Origin: Schizochytrium sp. TIO01
Taxonomy: Eukaryota > Sar > Bigyra > Thraustochytrida > Thraustochytriidae
DNA length: 64,000 nt
Assembly: GCA_004764695.1 (NCBI GenBank)
Contig: SMSO01000036.1
Span: 826,001 to 890,000 of the forward strand
Direction: 5' to 3'
Made by a program: the position numbers and the translations under genes
In this document: one piece after another, positions 42,701 through 53,640 of the stretch
Numbering within the stretch: position 1 is the stretch's first letter
Layout: each line of letters begins with the position of its first letter
Notes under the pieces: model-generated
Database searches by the model: none
What the model saw: only the letters and a program-made list of their open reading frames with translations
What the model was told of the DNA's origin: nothing

Positions 42701-43792
42701 TGCCATGTTAGATCGAAGCTCTTGCAAAGCCTGTGGCAGTGGGGCCGCCATTTCATCAAGCTCACGCATAGTTTGAACACAAATACTCACCGCAGTGGGG
42801 ACGTCATCACGATTTGCGGCATCAAAAACCTGTGAGCGACGTGAAATTAGAGATGCCATAGTCTCTAGACGCTCCAGAAGTTGACGGGCCCGCGCACGAC
42901 GTCGATACAGCCCTACAACTTGTAAGTCCCCGCGCAAAAGACTATCACGTGAGAGTCTGAGTCGACGCCGTGCGTTCTTTGCATTAATTCCGGCGCGAGT
43001 GAGCTCTAAATCAATCTGTTGCACTTGGCGCATACCAGTCACAAGTGACGCATGATTTTCGTGTACAATTGACAGAAGATCATGGTGCACTAACTCAGAT
43101 TGCTCTTTGTATTTGCTGATACGCTCCATCAGAAAAGAACTTGTTTCTGGATCGTCATTCTGGAAGCCAGACAAAGCAACTGTGAGGGGGTCGAATTCAC
43201 TCTCAAAAAAACCAGAGTCTAGGTCATAATCTTGTCCAGGCTCAACCTTATCCTCATGGTCAGTAGAGTCGTCTAACATACGAGCTTCATCGAAACTAGT
43301 TGTTCGCGTGTCCCCTTTTTGAATATGTCGCAAGAATTGCAAGCGCCGGCGACTAGATGGGTGATTCGTCAAATACGACCGAAGAAGAGCCTTTGCCCGT
43401 GCCAGGGCAGCAGCAGTGAGTGCTTCGTCAGACTCTAAGCGAACTCCATTAGTCAATGCCGATGATGTAGTTGTTGCGCTGCTGTTAAAGGTGGCTGGAA
43501 AAGACCCTGATGAACGTGCAAACGAGACTTCACGCTGCTCTTGAAATGGAAGACAGAGAAGTTGCTCCACATCGGCTTTGCTCAGGGACTTACTTGGATC
43601 CGTCGTCTGGAACATTTCTCGAAAGAAAGAGGGTCCAACAGAGCTTGGAACGGCGTTCTGAGTCGCAGGAACTGGCATTTGTTGATCTTGTCGACTTAAC
43701 CTTCCTATCAGGGTGCCTCGCTGTGATGTTTTCGCCTCGGTGGACTTCTTTCGAGGCCCTGGCTCAAACATATCTTTAAAAAAAGTTGCCAT
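39725..43792 (-). CDS. VPS50: VPS50/syndetin, subunit of the EARP tethering complex
   Basis: 1355 aa from the ATG at 43792. After a ~190-residue disordered N-terminus comes the Vps54_N-type helical region: FDPLTVALSGF (near 200), FLMERISKYKEQSELVHHDL, QVQQIDLELTRAGINAKNAR and RRRARARQLLERLETM. The last ~65 residues match the conserved VPS50 end: ENYVKAFYYDRLKDVLEWIT, then HIYERWHLENLIRFGVG. In other eukaryotes VPS50 joins VPS51-53 to form EARP, which tethers vesicles recycling from endosomes. The protein is longer than the ~960-aa animal form because of Ser-rich insertions (around 490-520, 800-860 and 950-1020). No intron is seen in 4 kb. Confidence 0.85.
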   Translation of the reverse strand: MATFFKDMFEPGPRKKSTEAKTSQRGTLIGRLSRQDQQMPVPATQNAVPSSVGPSFFREMFQTTDPSKSLSKADVEQLLCLPFQEQREVSFARSSGSFPATFNSSATTTSSALTNGVRLESDEALTAAALARAKALLRSYLTNHPSSRRRLQFLRHIQKGDTRTTSFDEARMLDDSTDHEDKVEPGQDYDLDSGFFESEFDPLTVALSGFQNDDPETSSFLMERISKYKEQSELVHHDLLSIVHENHASLVTGMRQVQQIDLELTRAGINAKNARRRLRLSRDSLLRGDLQVVGLYRRRARARQLLERLETMASLISRRSQVFDAANRDDVPTAVSICVQTMRELDEMAAPLPQALQELRSNMASALPNLRKRVDDTLRVVCKTFTNADAYKHIVLAYISLDKAIGEYLSEEYIARLRSTRGTLGKTSEGTRLDGVSGLAHRVQRCFVALVEQALKDEMIMLLRSAHELIALQKQTAVQPDKSNFVLKMDEQNDKAAAKSSDGETNSSTTSSMNSKSPQILSVARASGLPLKDVCDQIPARVKMQPSFVHRLGSAFKRVCDLLKHYESIETWHVNFTQNRDVATKTVANVISSSSSSHQLSVVQSLEGVAETLAKNRRVVWGGVLSHIATVTKSPCSRFPALKLHSFERLITLLELLAIESEAFGGDTCFLEARAFIRETSKTYCKDFHADRMEALRSFLVREHWVNLGVSLDSLGGFDGLVFRGSAKLLIRSQSNDDESALFASLDEIKSRGQPPKSGHRKNPFENLAIDDYHLTSANNVEESSQSTFRQGSIANAKHLDSSGSKPVASLVLPDLQYSAAESQSKLLPSDSVNYGDQPCKQGDDADFVLTSTIVNCLAKDLGSSLLMMEHLPNIAADTFTSMCNLVWCYMYAVCTNFIPGSLLFQLFDKPKSCCGTRYAILRKCMERSRSILGLETRTINGSLSTSSSGSIQVAVTGPNSSSSSSSSISSTLGPGGHTTPSASSSSSFKMSFRSEGLLNRSVGSSGNPKDTRASLQGPSVSATLTESAIPARFSNLHNAEGLTNTLDALPTRIVAAESCRFVLQILHNIRPRVEASLPAVERVQVAGDAYQEFDTVCEDLRGLVHRGVARHLVNRFALDSSAPGQIYSTRAGPQMSGEQMESPMSATTMKSSTSSSPSPMPDRNLNAADVVPTATITSLILDTVQWHKIKTLASEPSNYVQKVILRMRKIWSHLQRECAEGTKFSMSAIPLVWSRALEEVMDQFLDAIASVEKCGTEGRALMSMDLATLFRGIVEIAPGLQEIIDPARQRVENYVKAFYYDRLKDVLEWITQNRHIYERWHLENLIRFGVGSSKSSSQLSKLMAEASPVIDSST

Positions 43793-44420
43793 GGTGTCAC
43801 TTGATCCACTACACCTGTCACGCTGATCTTGTCTTGAACTATAGTTACGTATCTATCTTCTGATCCTACTTTCTCATGCAATTTATCAAACACAAAAGTC
43901 AGGCGCTTTGTTCGGAGGCTCTCAGTCCACGTCTGAGCTAGTCTCCTTCTGCGTAAGGTCAAGGCGTGCAGCACTGACCCTGTCTTACTAATTGATGATC
44001 TATCTATCTAATTATGTGTTTGCTTCTAAGCCTACATTTTTGTTTTGTTTTTGTTTGTTATGATAAGAATCCTTTTCTTTGATTTTATTTTATTTCTAAT
44101 CATACTAAGTCAGCCTCATGTTAAATAATCACTACTAGGTACTAGCAGTAGCCAGTCAAGTTGTATTTTTTTGTTTACTAATTAAGAATTACAGCACTAA
44201 TTCTACCCGGTACCAATTTGTGTCTTAAATGCTATCCTCATACCCATACTGGATACCCCAATGTAAAGAAGAATAGGTTTCGTCTAAATAGTATTATGAC
44301 TTAGATGTAGTCGGCATTTAAAAAAAGAAAAAGAAGAAGAAAGCTAAATTTAAAACGAGAACAAAAAGAGAAAAAACTACCTTTTCCCCATTGTATCATC
44401 ATTTCTTATTGAAATATATA

Positions 44421-44490
44421 TGTGATTATTTTGGCTTGAGTTTTTCACCCAAGTTAATAAAGAAATACCAACAGGTAGCGAGAGCGTTGC
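44421..44490 (+). repeat. Dispersed element copy
   Basis: TGATTATTTTGGCTTGAGTT, TTTCACCCAAGTTAATAAAG, then AACAGGTAGCGAGAGCGTTG. Confidence 0.6.
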
Positions 44491-44623
44491 TTTAAAAAGA
44501 ACTAAAGAAAGAAACTTGAAAGTTTACCTGATGCACTCTTTAGTTAAAAGCTGCTGACATCTGTCATTTAACTTCGGTGAAAGCTCAAAACCAAGAGTAG
44601 TCTCTGGAAACTCAGTCAGTTAG

Positions 44624-44678
44624 TAATTGTTTGGGCTGAAATTTTAATCCAAGCTTACTTCTTCAGTGAAATTGCTTT
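44624..44678 (+). repeat. Dispersed element copy, diverged
   Basis: TAATTGTTTGGGCTGAAATT, TTAATCCAAGCTTAC, then CTTCAGTGAAATTGC. Confidence 0.35.
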
Positions 44679-45186
44679 ATATGGTACCACTATGACCACG
44701 TAATTTTATTTTAAAGTAACTAGTACTATTAAGGTAGGAGGTTTTTTACTAGTTTAAGTGCTACGTCTAAAGTAAAAGCAGAGTTATGTGTATTTGTTAG
44801 AAAAACACCCTTTCCCACGCACTTGCACGTGCCATGGTAAAAGAAATCCTGAACGATGTTTCAATCATCTTTCCAATCTTAATGAGAACCACTTGAGACT
44901 CTTGCTTTTGAGGCGTCACCAACCCTCACTAGAAGCCATATTTTTTAAAAAATAACTATAGGTAGAACCGCAGTAAAGGCATCGAGGTGATCTCACCAGT
45001 AGTAGTTTAGAAGCCTCGCTCCATACCTAGATGGATGTGGGAACTAAATTGGATCAAAGTGGGAGAGGAAGGGAGTGAATTTATTAAGGAAGTCCACTCT
45101 AAGTAAGAGATGCCCTTATCAACAATTCTACTAGGATAAAACCTCAAGCAAAAAAGAATATCACTCTTGGTTCTCATAGTGGGGAA

Positions 45187-45249
45187 ACACTTTAGTCAGA
45201 GGGCCACCTCCATCGATCATTTTCATTGGGTTAAAACTCCAGTCAAAAC
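45187..45249 (-). repeat. Dispersed element copy
   Basis: On the minus strand it reads TTTTGACTGGAGTTTTAACC, CAATGAAAATG, then CCCTCTGACTAAAGTG. Confidence 0.6.
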
Positions 45250-45988
45250 GTATTCTCAAAGGGGAATGTAAGACGTCCTGCAAGAGTGTCATGCCTCAGT
45301 TGGCTTTACATCAATTTGTAATAGAGAGTATCCATCAACTGGAATTTAATCCTAGAAAAGTTGCCCATGTCATGTCAGTCTCTAAAGACTAAATTCTATC
45401 CTGGTGAATTCTCTTCATGATCACGAAGGCAATCAGTACTTGTTATGGTAACCACTGTCATTAAATACTTTGTACTCACTTTCGTGTGGGGCATTTCGGA
45501 TATATTGCAATGTGGGGAGTGAATGCAGATAATAAATAGGGCCTCAGCTATCGATACGCTAGACATCTTTTCGTGTAGATAATTCATTCACACTCTCACC
45601 TAAAGATCGCCTTTCATTCTTTTAGAGCTCCTTAACCCCCTTATTGACATCAAACACCAACTTTTCTTTTTATGTTGCTCCTCAAGTGAAAAGGACTGAC
45701 TTGTTTACTCCATGCTAACAGACATGTTCTTCAATACCCTGGTACTACCTTCATTGCCATTCTTGTTTCCATTCTAAGTCTGTCTCACTTTTAGACAGAA
45801 TGCACTCCTGCCATAGGTGAGCACATCGAATTGCGTAAACTATTCGTTACACATTTGAAGGTCCTATCTTCACAATGTCTGAAAATGTTATGTAGTTAGA
45901 ATGATATTTTCTAACTCTACTTCTTTGGATACTTCGAATAGGTTTTAGTTATGCCACTCTCCCAAATTAGAAACTATACTTAATGATT

Positions 45989-46072
45989 TAATTCGAGCCA
46001 AAATCCACGCTGTCATATCCAGGAACACTAGTATCAAAGGACAAGTAGTTGCCTCTGAGTAGTGAGGGTGCC
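45989..46072 (+). repeat. Dispersed element copy
   Basis: Weak box 1 (TTCGAGCCAAAATCC), with a good box 2, GCCTCTGAGTAGTGAGGGTG. Confidence 0.5.
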
Positions 46073-46392
46073 TGGGAAGTGTTTTCTTTCTATTACTTGG
46101 ATGAACACTAAAGTCGAAGCATATTACTGCTCGCTGACAGCGGACAAGATGGCTCTTCAAAGTTTATGCTGCAATACTACATACCTAGGTAGACAGGTGC
46201 ACCTTTATATTAATCGTATGTCGAGGGTTGAATTTCAAACCTAATCAAAGGATTGATAGAAATATCGTGACAGTGGGGTGTGTACATATTGATGGATCTT
46301 GAAAATTTTCCGAAGTAGAAAGATAGCACCAACCTCAACACTCTGGCAATATCAACCCTTTCACTTGATATTTAACCCAACCTGAAGTCTAC

Positions 46393-46461
46393 GCACTCTC
46401 AGTAGTCGAAGGCTAATCCTATTAATTTTGATCGGATATATCTCTGAGTCAAAATAATCAC
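46393..46461 (-). repeat. Dispersed element copy
   Basis: On the minus strand it reads TGATTATTTTGACTCAGAGA, AGGATTAGCCTTCGACTACT, then GAGAGTGC. Confidence 0.55.
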
Positions 46462-46595
46462 TCATGCCAAAAGTCAAAGCATATCACTCGTAAATGGGAC
46501 CAACTAGGCTGCCAGCAACGTTTCCATTCTCTGCCTAGGTACGTAAAGTAGTTCTACTGGTACTATAAGTCGTTGTTCTACCCAAGCAGAAAGGT

Positions 46596-46668
46596 TTTAA
46601 TCATTACCCCTAACAGTGCACTTGCATTTTTCCAAAGCAAACGATTGACAGCCTCTGACTAGTAGTGA
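46596..46668 (+). repeat. Dispersed element copy
   Basis: TTTTAATCATTACCCC, then a longer middle, then CAGCCTCTGACTAGTAGTGA. Confidence 0.5.
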
Positions 46669-46856
46669 CTATTGAGTGTTTTAAGACCCCCTTTTTCTAT
46701 AAGTGGTGCTAAAAGGAGGCCCCCTTACCAGTCCAAGTCCTCCCTCGCCTTTATCAAATTGCTCAACGCCTACGACTCAGAAAGGCGAGTTCGCCAAACG
46801 CGCAATCGTGAAGGGTGGCCAGCAGAATTGGTTGGAGGTAGGCTAAGAAGGTCAAT

Positions 46857-47912
46857 ATGGCGTCAGGAAGTACGGGCTTCTTTCTTCGAAGGGTTGCTGC
46901 CTTGGCTGCGATGGCAGGATGTGGTACTCTTGCTTGGACTGAACGGGAAAACCTTCTGAGTGAAGTTTCTAATTTGACCCAATTGGCAACGCAAGTAGAA
47001 CAGAGTAACTCGACTGCGGTCGATCTAGATGCCAATGGGCCAACTAAGCATTCGAATCATCAGCAGACACTGAAGGAGAAAAATATTGCACAAAGTATCA
47101 TCAAACATAATAATGAGTGGGAAAACCAAAACAAGCCTATCTGGGCATGCCAATTACCTCTTCCCTGCCCAAGCTTTACAAGGTCTCTGAAGGAAGAGAA
47201 ACCACCCAACATGTCCGGAGATTGGATAATCGATCAGCAACGCTCCCAGCATGAAGAGATGGTTGAGATTTTGACCTGCGTTGGAGTTCCCAGATATCTT
47301 ACCAAGATGGGCCAGCTGAGTCCTTCTCGGATGAGTGTCACCCAGAGAGAAGACAATTCCCTCATTCATGAGACTATTGTACAGCTAGGAGGTATGTATA
47401 AAAATCACGTCGACCTTTTTATGGATGGAAGGGAAGTTGTAGCTAAGCAACCTCTCGATGGATCACTAGTTACAACCTCAACCTGCTGGGAAGTTTTCTT
47501 AGCTTCCGAGCTTGAGCCTTGCAATATAAATTTAACACCTGAGGCCCGTGTTGTATGTTGCGTATCATATGGAGAGTACAGTAAGTTATTATGTCAACAC
47601 TATCATCATATTAAAATAAAATGCTATGTAATCGATACATGGCTGGGTAAATTTTTAATTCTCTATGGCTTTCACAGCTAACAACTCACTATTTGCCTAT
47701 CTGCCTATTCCATGGTACTTTGATTTCCAAACTTTGGATCTTTAAAACTCCTCTGTAATATTTGCTCGTTACAAACCTCAGAAGGCACAGGTCATCGTCA
47801 GCGCATAGTCAGGTTCCTTGATGATGATGGACAGACATTTCATTCTATGAATACCCTGTATAAGGCCGATGGGTCAACAATCACAGCTCACCGGCTTTTA
47901 AATCGAGTATGA
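46857..47912 (+). CDS. Lipocalin/fatty-acid-binding-like protein with N-terminal membrane anchor (two exons)
   Basis: Exons 46857-47580 and 47782-47912 join in phase 1 to give 284 aa. Residues of about 8-27 are hydrophobic (RRVAALAAMAGCGTLAW), as in a signal anchor or mitochondrial presequence. From about 119 the pattern follows the FABP/lipocalin barrel: MSGDWIIDQQRSQHEEMVEI, LTCVGVPRYLTKMG, a run of alternating beta strands, and after the junction RIVRFLDDDGQTFHSM, LYKADGST, AHRLLNRV-stop. Exon 2 supplies the last strands, which exon 1 alone lacks, and this supports the splice. The ligand and location are unknown, and a specific family name would be a guess. Confidence 0.55.
47581..47781 (+). 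other. Intron of the lipocalin-like gene
   Basis: 201 nt, beginning GTAAGT after TAC-A and ending AAACCTCAG. It restores the frame (lengths 724 + 131 = 855) and continues the domain as ...EYKGTGHRQR. Confidence 0.75.
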
Positions 47913-48378
47913 GGTATGAGTATGACTTGAGTTGAGTTGGGTTGGAAGACTACTCAGATTGATTTGTACAGGTTACCCTGCAACATAATACCTGTACTTA
48001 ACATTTGTGACTGGATTAGATTTTTGAGGTTTTGCGTGTTTACAGAACTGTCTGTCCTTCTAATGGGAGATGTAGATTTGCAAGTTAACAATTCCAATAG
48101 GCCTCCTTCAGCATGAATTCAATCAAAATCGTGATTACATGTAGCTGATCTAAAGACAATTTAGACTTGCACACTCGATATTGCTTTGATGAAACCTTAG
48201 AAATTTATTTTCTCTGTACTATACAAGACTGTGGCGACTTGTGTTCTAGTCAGGTAGAGGTTAGCTGGCGACATAAAAACAAGTTTCTTGAAAGTGCTGA
48301 AGACTTTAAAAGACTTGTAAATTTGGGTTCATATAGGTAACAACTTGTTGACCTATATGAATGAATTCCAGTGTAGAC

Positions 48379-48960
48379 TGTCCTGGCCCTCTAGGCTATT
48401 CCATACAAGTTGTCCAATGAATGCATTCGCCTCATATTCCATATCAAGAAGAACCAGAGAAAACTTTCAATCCCTTCAAGACTACAATTTCTTTTACTTT
48501 TCACTTAAAAGAAAAGTCAAAAAGAAATTTTCCTTTTATCGAAAATCTTTTACCGATAAAAGATTTCCTCTTACCGTGCACGCTATCGCACAACAAGTTA
48601 TCGTGCACGCTACCGTGCAACAAGAATCTTACACACCTACCCAAGCATACCCAAAACCCCCAGCTACCTACAGCCACCAGAGTCTCACCGAGCTCACACC
48701 TAGCAAGGCTCCTTTAGTCTCTGCTTTAGCTTAACTCACTCACCAGTTTAAGTTTTGTCAAAGAGTTGCGACTGCGTTCTCCGCACGCATCCTCTTTCCC
48801 TCCACTTTTCCGCGGCTGGCCTAACTTCGTTCCCCCGATTGCGTCTCGATCAATCAGGGAACAAGACAACCTAACAGGACTTCTTGGTCCCCGCTCAGCT
48901 TACCTAATTTATTTCAACAAACAAGCCTGGACAGTTTTTTTTGTAAAGTAGCTAATTTGA
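48379..48960 (+). repeat. Retroelement-derived repeat, copy A
   Basis: It shares long stretches with the segments at 50225-50622 (inverted), 51345-51650 and 51690-52065, for example AAGAGTTGCGACTGCG and GAATGCATTCGCCT. Its frame is open for about 130 codons but with repeat-like composition. Confidence 0.6.
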
Positions 48961-49828
48961 AAATATTTAAAAATAAAAAAAGGCAAAATAATTACCTACT
49001 TTGTGACAGCTGTTACATCTTCAAGATAAAGATACTTTTAACTTCTTTATTACATAGCTGGTCAAACCTATCATAGCATTTATGTTACATATACTTACTG
49101 TAAATTTTAGATCATAAAAATGAAGAATCAAACAATGATTTAAATGTCCTAGTAAAATAGATATAAATCAATATTTGAGATATTATATTTACAAAATAAT
49201 TATTCAAAATAATTGTTTATAAATTTAATCAAAAATTGACAATTATATATATTTTGTTAATTATTTTTATAAATACGAATATTTGATTAATTATTTTGTA
49301 AATATAGTATCTGGTTTAAACAATTTAACGGATTAAAAATGTTAGAGTTACTTGAAAAATACAAACAATTTTAAAGATAAGATAGTATAGTATGTAGGTT
49401 TTACAACTAACTGATGATAGGATTGGTTTTCATATACTAAAATAGCTCTAAGGAAAGAAGAAAAAGGATATCGAGATAGTTGTGTTTGCTCCTAGGTTCA
49501 TAATGAAACCCAAATCTTCTCCATTGCTCTCATTATGAATTTAATTTATTAAATATACTATTATATTAGTTCCCTGCAAAGCATCAAAAGCACTTGTAAA
49601 ATCAAGTTGGTCATAGTACATTAGTAACCTAACTAACTCGATGGATATCAACAAAAGACCTGATTAATAAATAAATAAGCAATCACATACATACATACAA
49701 TCAATATCTATCCTATCATTATTATATTATATATATATATGATAAAAATAAATATAACATTATATATATAGTAGGGTCACTGGTCTGAAGTGTGCCTTGA
49801 GTTATTGTGGCCCATGGTCGATTGTATA

Positions 49829-49985
49829 ATACATACATACATACATACATACATACATACATACATACATACATACATACATACATACATACATACATAC
49901 ATACATACATACATACATACATACATACATACATACATACATACATACATACATACATACATACATACATACATACATACATACA
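49829..49985 (+). repeat. (TACA)n microsatellite, about 39 perfect units
   Basis: Uninterrupted tetranucleotide repeat of about 155 bp. All six frames are open through it because the unit holds no stop codon in any frame. Confidence 0.97.
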
Positions 49986-50012
49986 AGTAATGTCAAGAGA
50001 TAATCTATATAT

Positions 50013-50070
50013 GGGACCGGGGTATACTAGGTATTGACGAGTGGTCATTAGTCACGCCTTTTTATAGCCC
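50013..50070 (-). repeat. LTR-like promoter segment (inverted partner of 54342-54399)
   Basis: On the minus strand it begins GGGCTATAAAAAGGCGTGAC and ends ATACCCCGGTCCC. It matches 55 of 58 positions of the plus-strand copy at 54342. A TATAAAAAG box is present. Confidence 0.6.
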
Positions 50071-50224
50071 CTTAACAAGTAACTCTTAGTGCTGATGAAG
50101 AAAATAATAGAAATACAACCAAATTAATTAAGTATTGAGTTTGCAAAGCTAAGAAGTGTCGTGTTCCCTAGTTGGTTGATTGTAAGGCAATGGGAGAGTT
50201 ACTCATAAAGAAGGGATTCGTGGA

Positions 50225-50622
50225 AGGATAGACTAGCCTTCAGAACGACGGTGAACGAAGAGGTTGCGTGCATGGAGCGCAGTCGCAACTCTTTGAGAAA
50301 TTTAAGCTTGTGTGAGTAAGTTAGGTTAGATAGGTGTATGTAAACGAAGGAGTCTTGGCTGATGTGGACGACGAGACTTGAGTGATTTGGTATTTTGGGT
50401 ATGCTTGCTTTTGGAGCTTCTTCTTCTTGGAGAGGTGAGCAATTTCTTTGTTGTGTACAATAAGAGGAAATCTTTTTTACTCTAAAAGATTTTCAATTAA
50501 AAGGTATTTCTTTTGACTTGAAAGAAGTAAAAGTTTTCTCTTTTTTTTTTTTTCTTGATATGGAATTATTAGGCGAATGCATTCATTATAGAAATAGCCT
50601 AAAGGGTCAGGGCAGAAGAATG
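50225..50622 (-). repeat. Retroelement-derived repeat, copy B (inverted)
   Basis: Its reverse complement aligns along its length with copy A, sharing GGCTATT, GAATGCATTCGCCT, CATATCAAGAA and AAAGAGTTGCGACTGCG. Confidence 0.6.
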
Positions 50623-50841
50623 GACATGCAACCAACACAGCTCATTCAGCCAATGCAATAGTCTAAGATGAAACTTGCTGTATGATCACATCAGGGAGTG
50701 AGGTGAGCGAAATGAGCTCTCTTGGCCCTCTAGGCAAACCAAATGTTGTTTCTGGTAGCGTTGACACAGACTGAGTTTTACCAATCATCTATATCACCGG
50801 AAAGTATTCAACTCTTCCCCCTTGTCATTTCGAGCGCCATC

Positions 50842-51390
50842 TATGAACATCTCTACCAACCCATCGGCACATCAATTCTTCCCAAAGCTTCAGCCTCTAA
50901 ATGAAAGAATGCTTTGACGACCTCATCCACAGCCACGACCTCCTCGATTACGTTTCCAACATGCTCTGCTCTGCCCAAGACGATGAGATCCTCCTCAAGA
51001 AACTCGAGTGCGTATTTCAATGCTGTGCTGACAGATATTTTTACCTGAACACCAGCAAAGTTTGCTTTTACGCTCAATCAATCAACTTCCTCAGTCGAGT
51101 CCTCACCTCAGATGGGTACCTGTCATTCCCAACCCTTCCAGGCTCGACTTCATTCGAACTTTAGACGCCCCTAAAACACCAGGCAACCTCTCCAGAGTTT
51201 TAGGTACATGCAGTTTCTTAGCCGACCATGTCCCTCACCTTCCTCGAATAATCGATCCTTTACGCATTATATGCACTACGGCATTCACATCCTCCAACAC
51301 GAAGGCCAAATAGGCCAGCTAGAGGATTCAGCTTTAGACTTGCTGACTGATGAACACTTGCAAGAAATTACACACCTCTCCAGGAAATTC
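50842..51390 (+). pseudogene. Ty3/gypsy reverse transcriptase relic
   Basis: The frame from 50901 gives CFDDLIHSHD, a degraded YVDD box, then DEILLKKLECVFQCCADRYF, YLNTSKVCFYAQ and FLSRVLTSDGYL. A frameshift near 51120 leads to NPSRLDFIRTLDAPKTPGNL, SRVLGTCSFLADHVPHLPR and IIDPL. This is the order and spacing of the palm-to-thumb part of gypsy RT, closest in style to oomycete-type elements (C-x-x-x-x-L-x-L-N-x-x-K-C and FLGR-like motifs). A second shift precedes LEDSALDLLTDEHLQEIT. It is inactive. Confidence 0.7.
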
Positions 51391-51650
51391 TGAAGCTCCA
51401 CAAGTAAGCATACCCTAAATACCGACAATACCGAAAACACCGGATCACTCGAGTCTCACCCGCCACATCAGTCGAGACTTCTTAGCCTACACCTAGCTAA
51501 CCTAACTTGCTCACACGAGCTTAATTTTCTCAACAAGCTGAGACTGCACTCTCCGTTCACCTTTCTGAAGAATGACCTGTCCTCCCACGGACCCCTTCCT
51601 TTCTCTACGATTGCCTCTCAATCAACCAGGGAACGCGACAAGTGTAAGTA
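51345..51650 (+). repeat. Retroelement-derived repeat, copy C
   Basis: It directly follows the RT relic. It shares AGCATACCC, CTAACCTAACTTGCTCACAC and CTCTCAATCAACCAGGGAAC-like sequence with copies A, B and D. Confidence 0.55.
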
Positions 51651-51689
51651 AGTAAGGGAAATATATTCATTAGGCAATCTGCATGGAAG

Positions 51690-52065
51690 CAGCCTTGCCA
51701 GGACACCGTTGCAGTTTACGAAACAGGAACCATGCGTGTTCACATCTGAGAAGTTCCACAATCACCAAATTGATCACAATATCAATTCAAACCCAAATTA
51801 TCCAAATTACTCAGATCATCCAGATAATCCAGATCACTCAGATCACCCAGATCACCCAGATTATCAGACCACAACTTCTTATCTCAGTCTATACCTAAAT
51901 AACCTAGTTTACTCACTGGAGCTTGGTTATCTCAGAGAGCTACGACTGTCCACCACGTATGCATCGCCTCTGGCAACCTTCCCTGGCTAGCCCTCCCTCT
52001 CGGGTCAGGACATATCCTTACGCCCGATTCCTTAATCAACCTGGGCTCACTTAACATATTCTTCT
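51690..52065 (+). repeat. Retroelement-derived repeat, copy D, with an internal 9-bp degenerate repeat
   Basis: 51777-51877 repeats CAGATCAC(C/T)/CAAATTATC units. The rest resembles copy C (TAACCTAGTTTACTCACTGG, then TACGACTGTCC). Confidence 0.5.
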
Positions 52066-53259
52066 TATAAGACTTTTTACTTTTTAAATACTTATTTTTA
52101 GAAAATGTTTTATTTTAACTTCTCTTTCTTTTTTTCTTTTTTTAAAGGAAGCTTTTAATGAAAACATTGTTAACTTAAAATAATTGAAAGTTTTGTCTGT
52201 TTTGTTTGTTGCTTGAATGAATGAATGAAATGTAAGGCGAATACATAACTTGTATATAAACAGCCTCGAGTGCAAGGGCAATAATTTTCAATGTGGATAA
52301 CTTTTTCTGGTGTCTCGTTCAATTCTGAACTAAAGTCACATTTATTCAGAAAGGGTAAATTGGGAATTGCATTCTTTCAGGCACTTTTTTCTTTTTTAAT
52401 ACCAACGCTGTACATTAGATATCTTCACTAAACAAGTTCATTGATGGGCCTACAGAGTATGAGTTTGCTATCAGCAGACCTACTATGGGTTGGTTTCCTA
52501 TATCGTATCTGGCAGAAACTAATAGCTTCCTTAATTGTCGATTTTCTCTATTCCGTCCGTATTTAGCCAAAAGAGACCAGAATAAAGAGTGTCTCCGTTC
52601 AAGACCTCAGAGGTGAATATAGAGATCTCAACATCCTGCATTTACCCATTACGAATTTTGTCTATGTTGAGCCACTACGTGGAAATAACAAGAATAATTA
52701 TAAACCAATGGTTGATCTGACATTGCTCTTCAATGAGATATAACGAATGGATGACAGAACGATTTGATGATTTTTATTTATTTTTTAAATATTATTGGTA
52801 GGCTTGAAAGGGGGGGGGGTGCAAGGAGATTGTATCTCTTTTTTGTGGGGCAGTGAAAGTGATGTAGAAATTGTGACGAGAGTCATGCGAGGAAGCTTTT
52901 CAAATTCCGGAACGTGCTTAATTCTGCACTTCTCCAAAAAATAAACCATTATTTTGAAGGTCTCTTTGGAAAAATATTCGGCACAAAGTCAGAACTTGCG
53001 TCGTTTTCATTTGCAAATCAGTGTGAACCTATTATAAGCAAGTATTGCCCATAATATTTAAATAAATCGTTGCAGGATTACATTTTCCAAATACTAGCCT
53101 GGACAAAGCCTCCAGCAATGTAAACTCCGTTGCACCGTAGCTCAACGTGACGAAGAAACATCGCACAGGTTTACATGCACATCGCTCTACAGCCATAACT
53201 TCGCCAATTTGAGTTTTCGATATTAGCAACTACTGATATTTTCAATTCTACTAGTACAT

Positions 53260-53640
53260 CAAGTGTTGAGATCACCAATCAAAGGGTGATGTAGACAAGA
53301 CATTTCCAGTATACTTAATATTTTAAGACTTACTATAAGGAATTGTGAAAGATAAGAACCAAACAAAGCGATACATAAGTTTGAGGCTAAAGGACATGAT
53401 GGATTAAAGTGCACTACATAATCAACTTAATATCTAAGTGCAAGACAGGAGTTAGTGGTTGAGGAAACAGCTTAATTTAGCCTCTTCCGGTTATGTGCAA
53501 TACAAGTCAAGTCAATCGTCATATCCAAACAATGACATGAATCGGTTCATCTTGATATTCATCTTCAAGGTCAGCAAATCACTTTCTTTATAAGACTATG
53601 CATGCAATCTCTTCTTCTGTCCATACGTTCCAAGGGTCTT
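53260..53640. repeat. Degenerate direct repeat, left copy
   Basis: Shares ordered words with 57085-57460: ATCAATCAAAG(G/C)GTGATGT, TAGT(G)GTTGAGGAAAC, GTGCAATACA/GTGTAATACATATCAAGTC, and CATCTTCAAGG/TATCTCCAAGG. Confidence 0.45.

Larger units (their letters stand above)
43793..46856. other. Spacer rich in dispersed elements
   Basis: About 3 kb with six copies of the dispersed element in both orientations (44.4-46.7 kb), short CCTAGGTA motifs and no supported coding frame. Confidence 0.5.

Noticed and set aside
48345-48734. 129-codon plus-strand frame
   Set aside because: It lies inside a multi-copy retroelement-derived repeat, and the other copies do not keep the frame.
49722-50048. Frames encoding Tyr-Val-Cys-Met or Ile-His-Thr-Tyr repeats
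   Set aside because: They are readings of the (TACA)n microsatellite, which is open in all frames.
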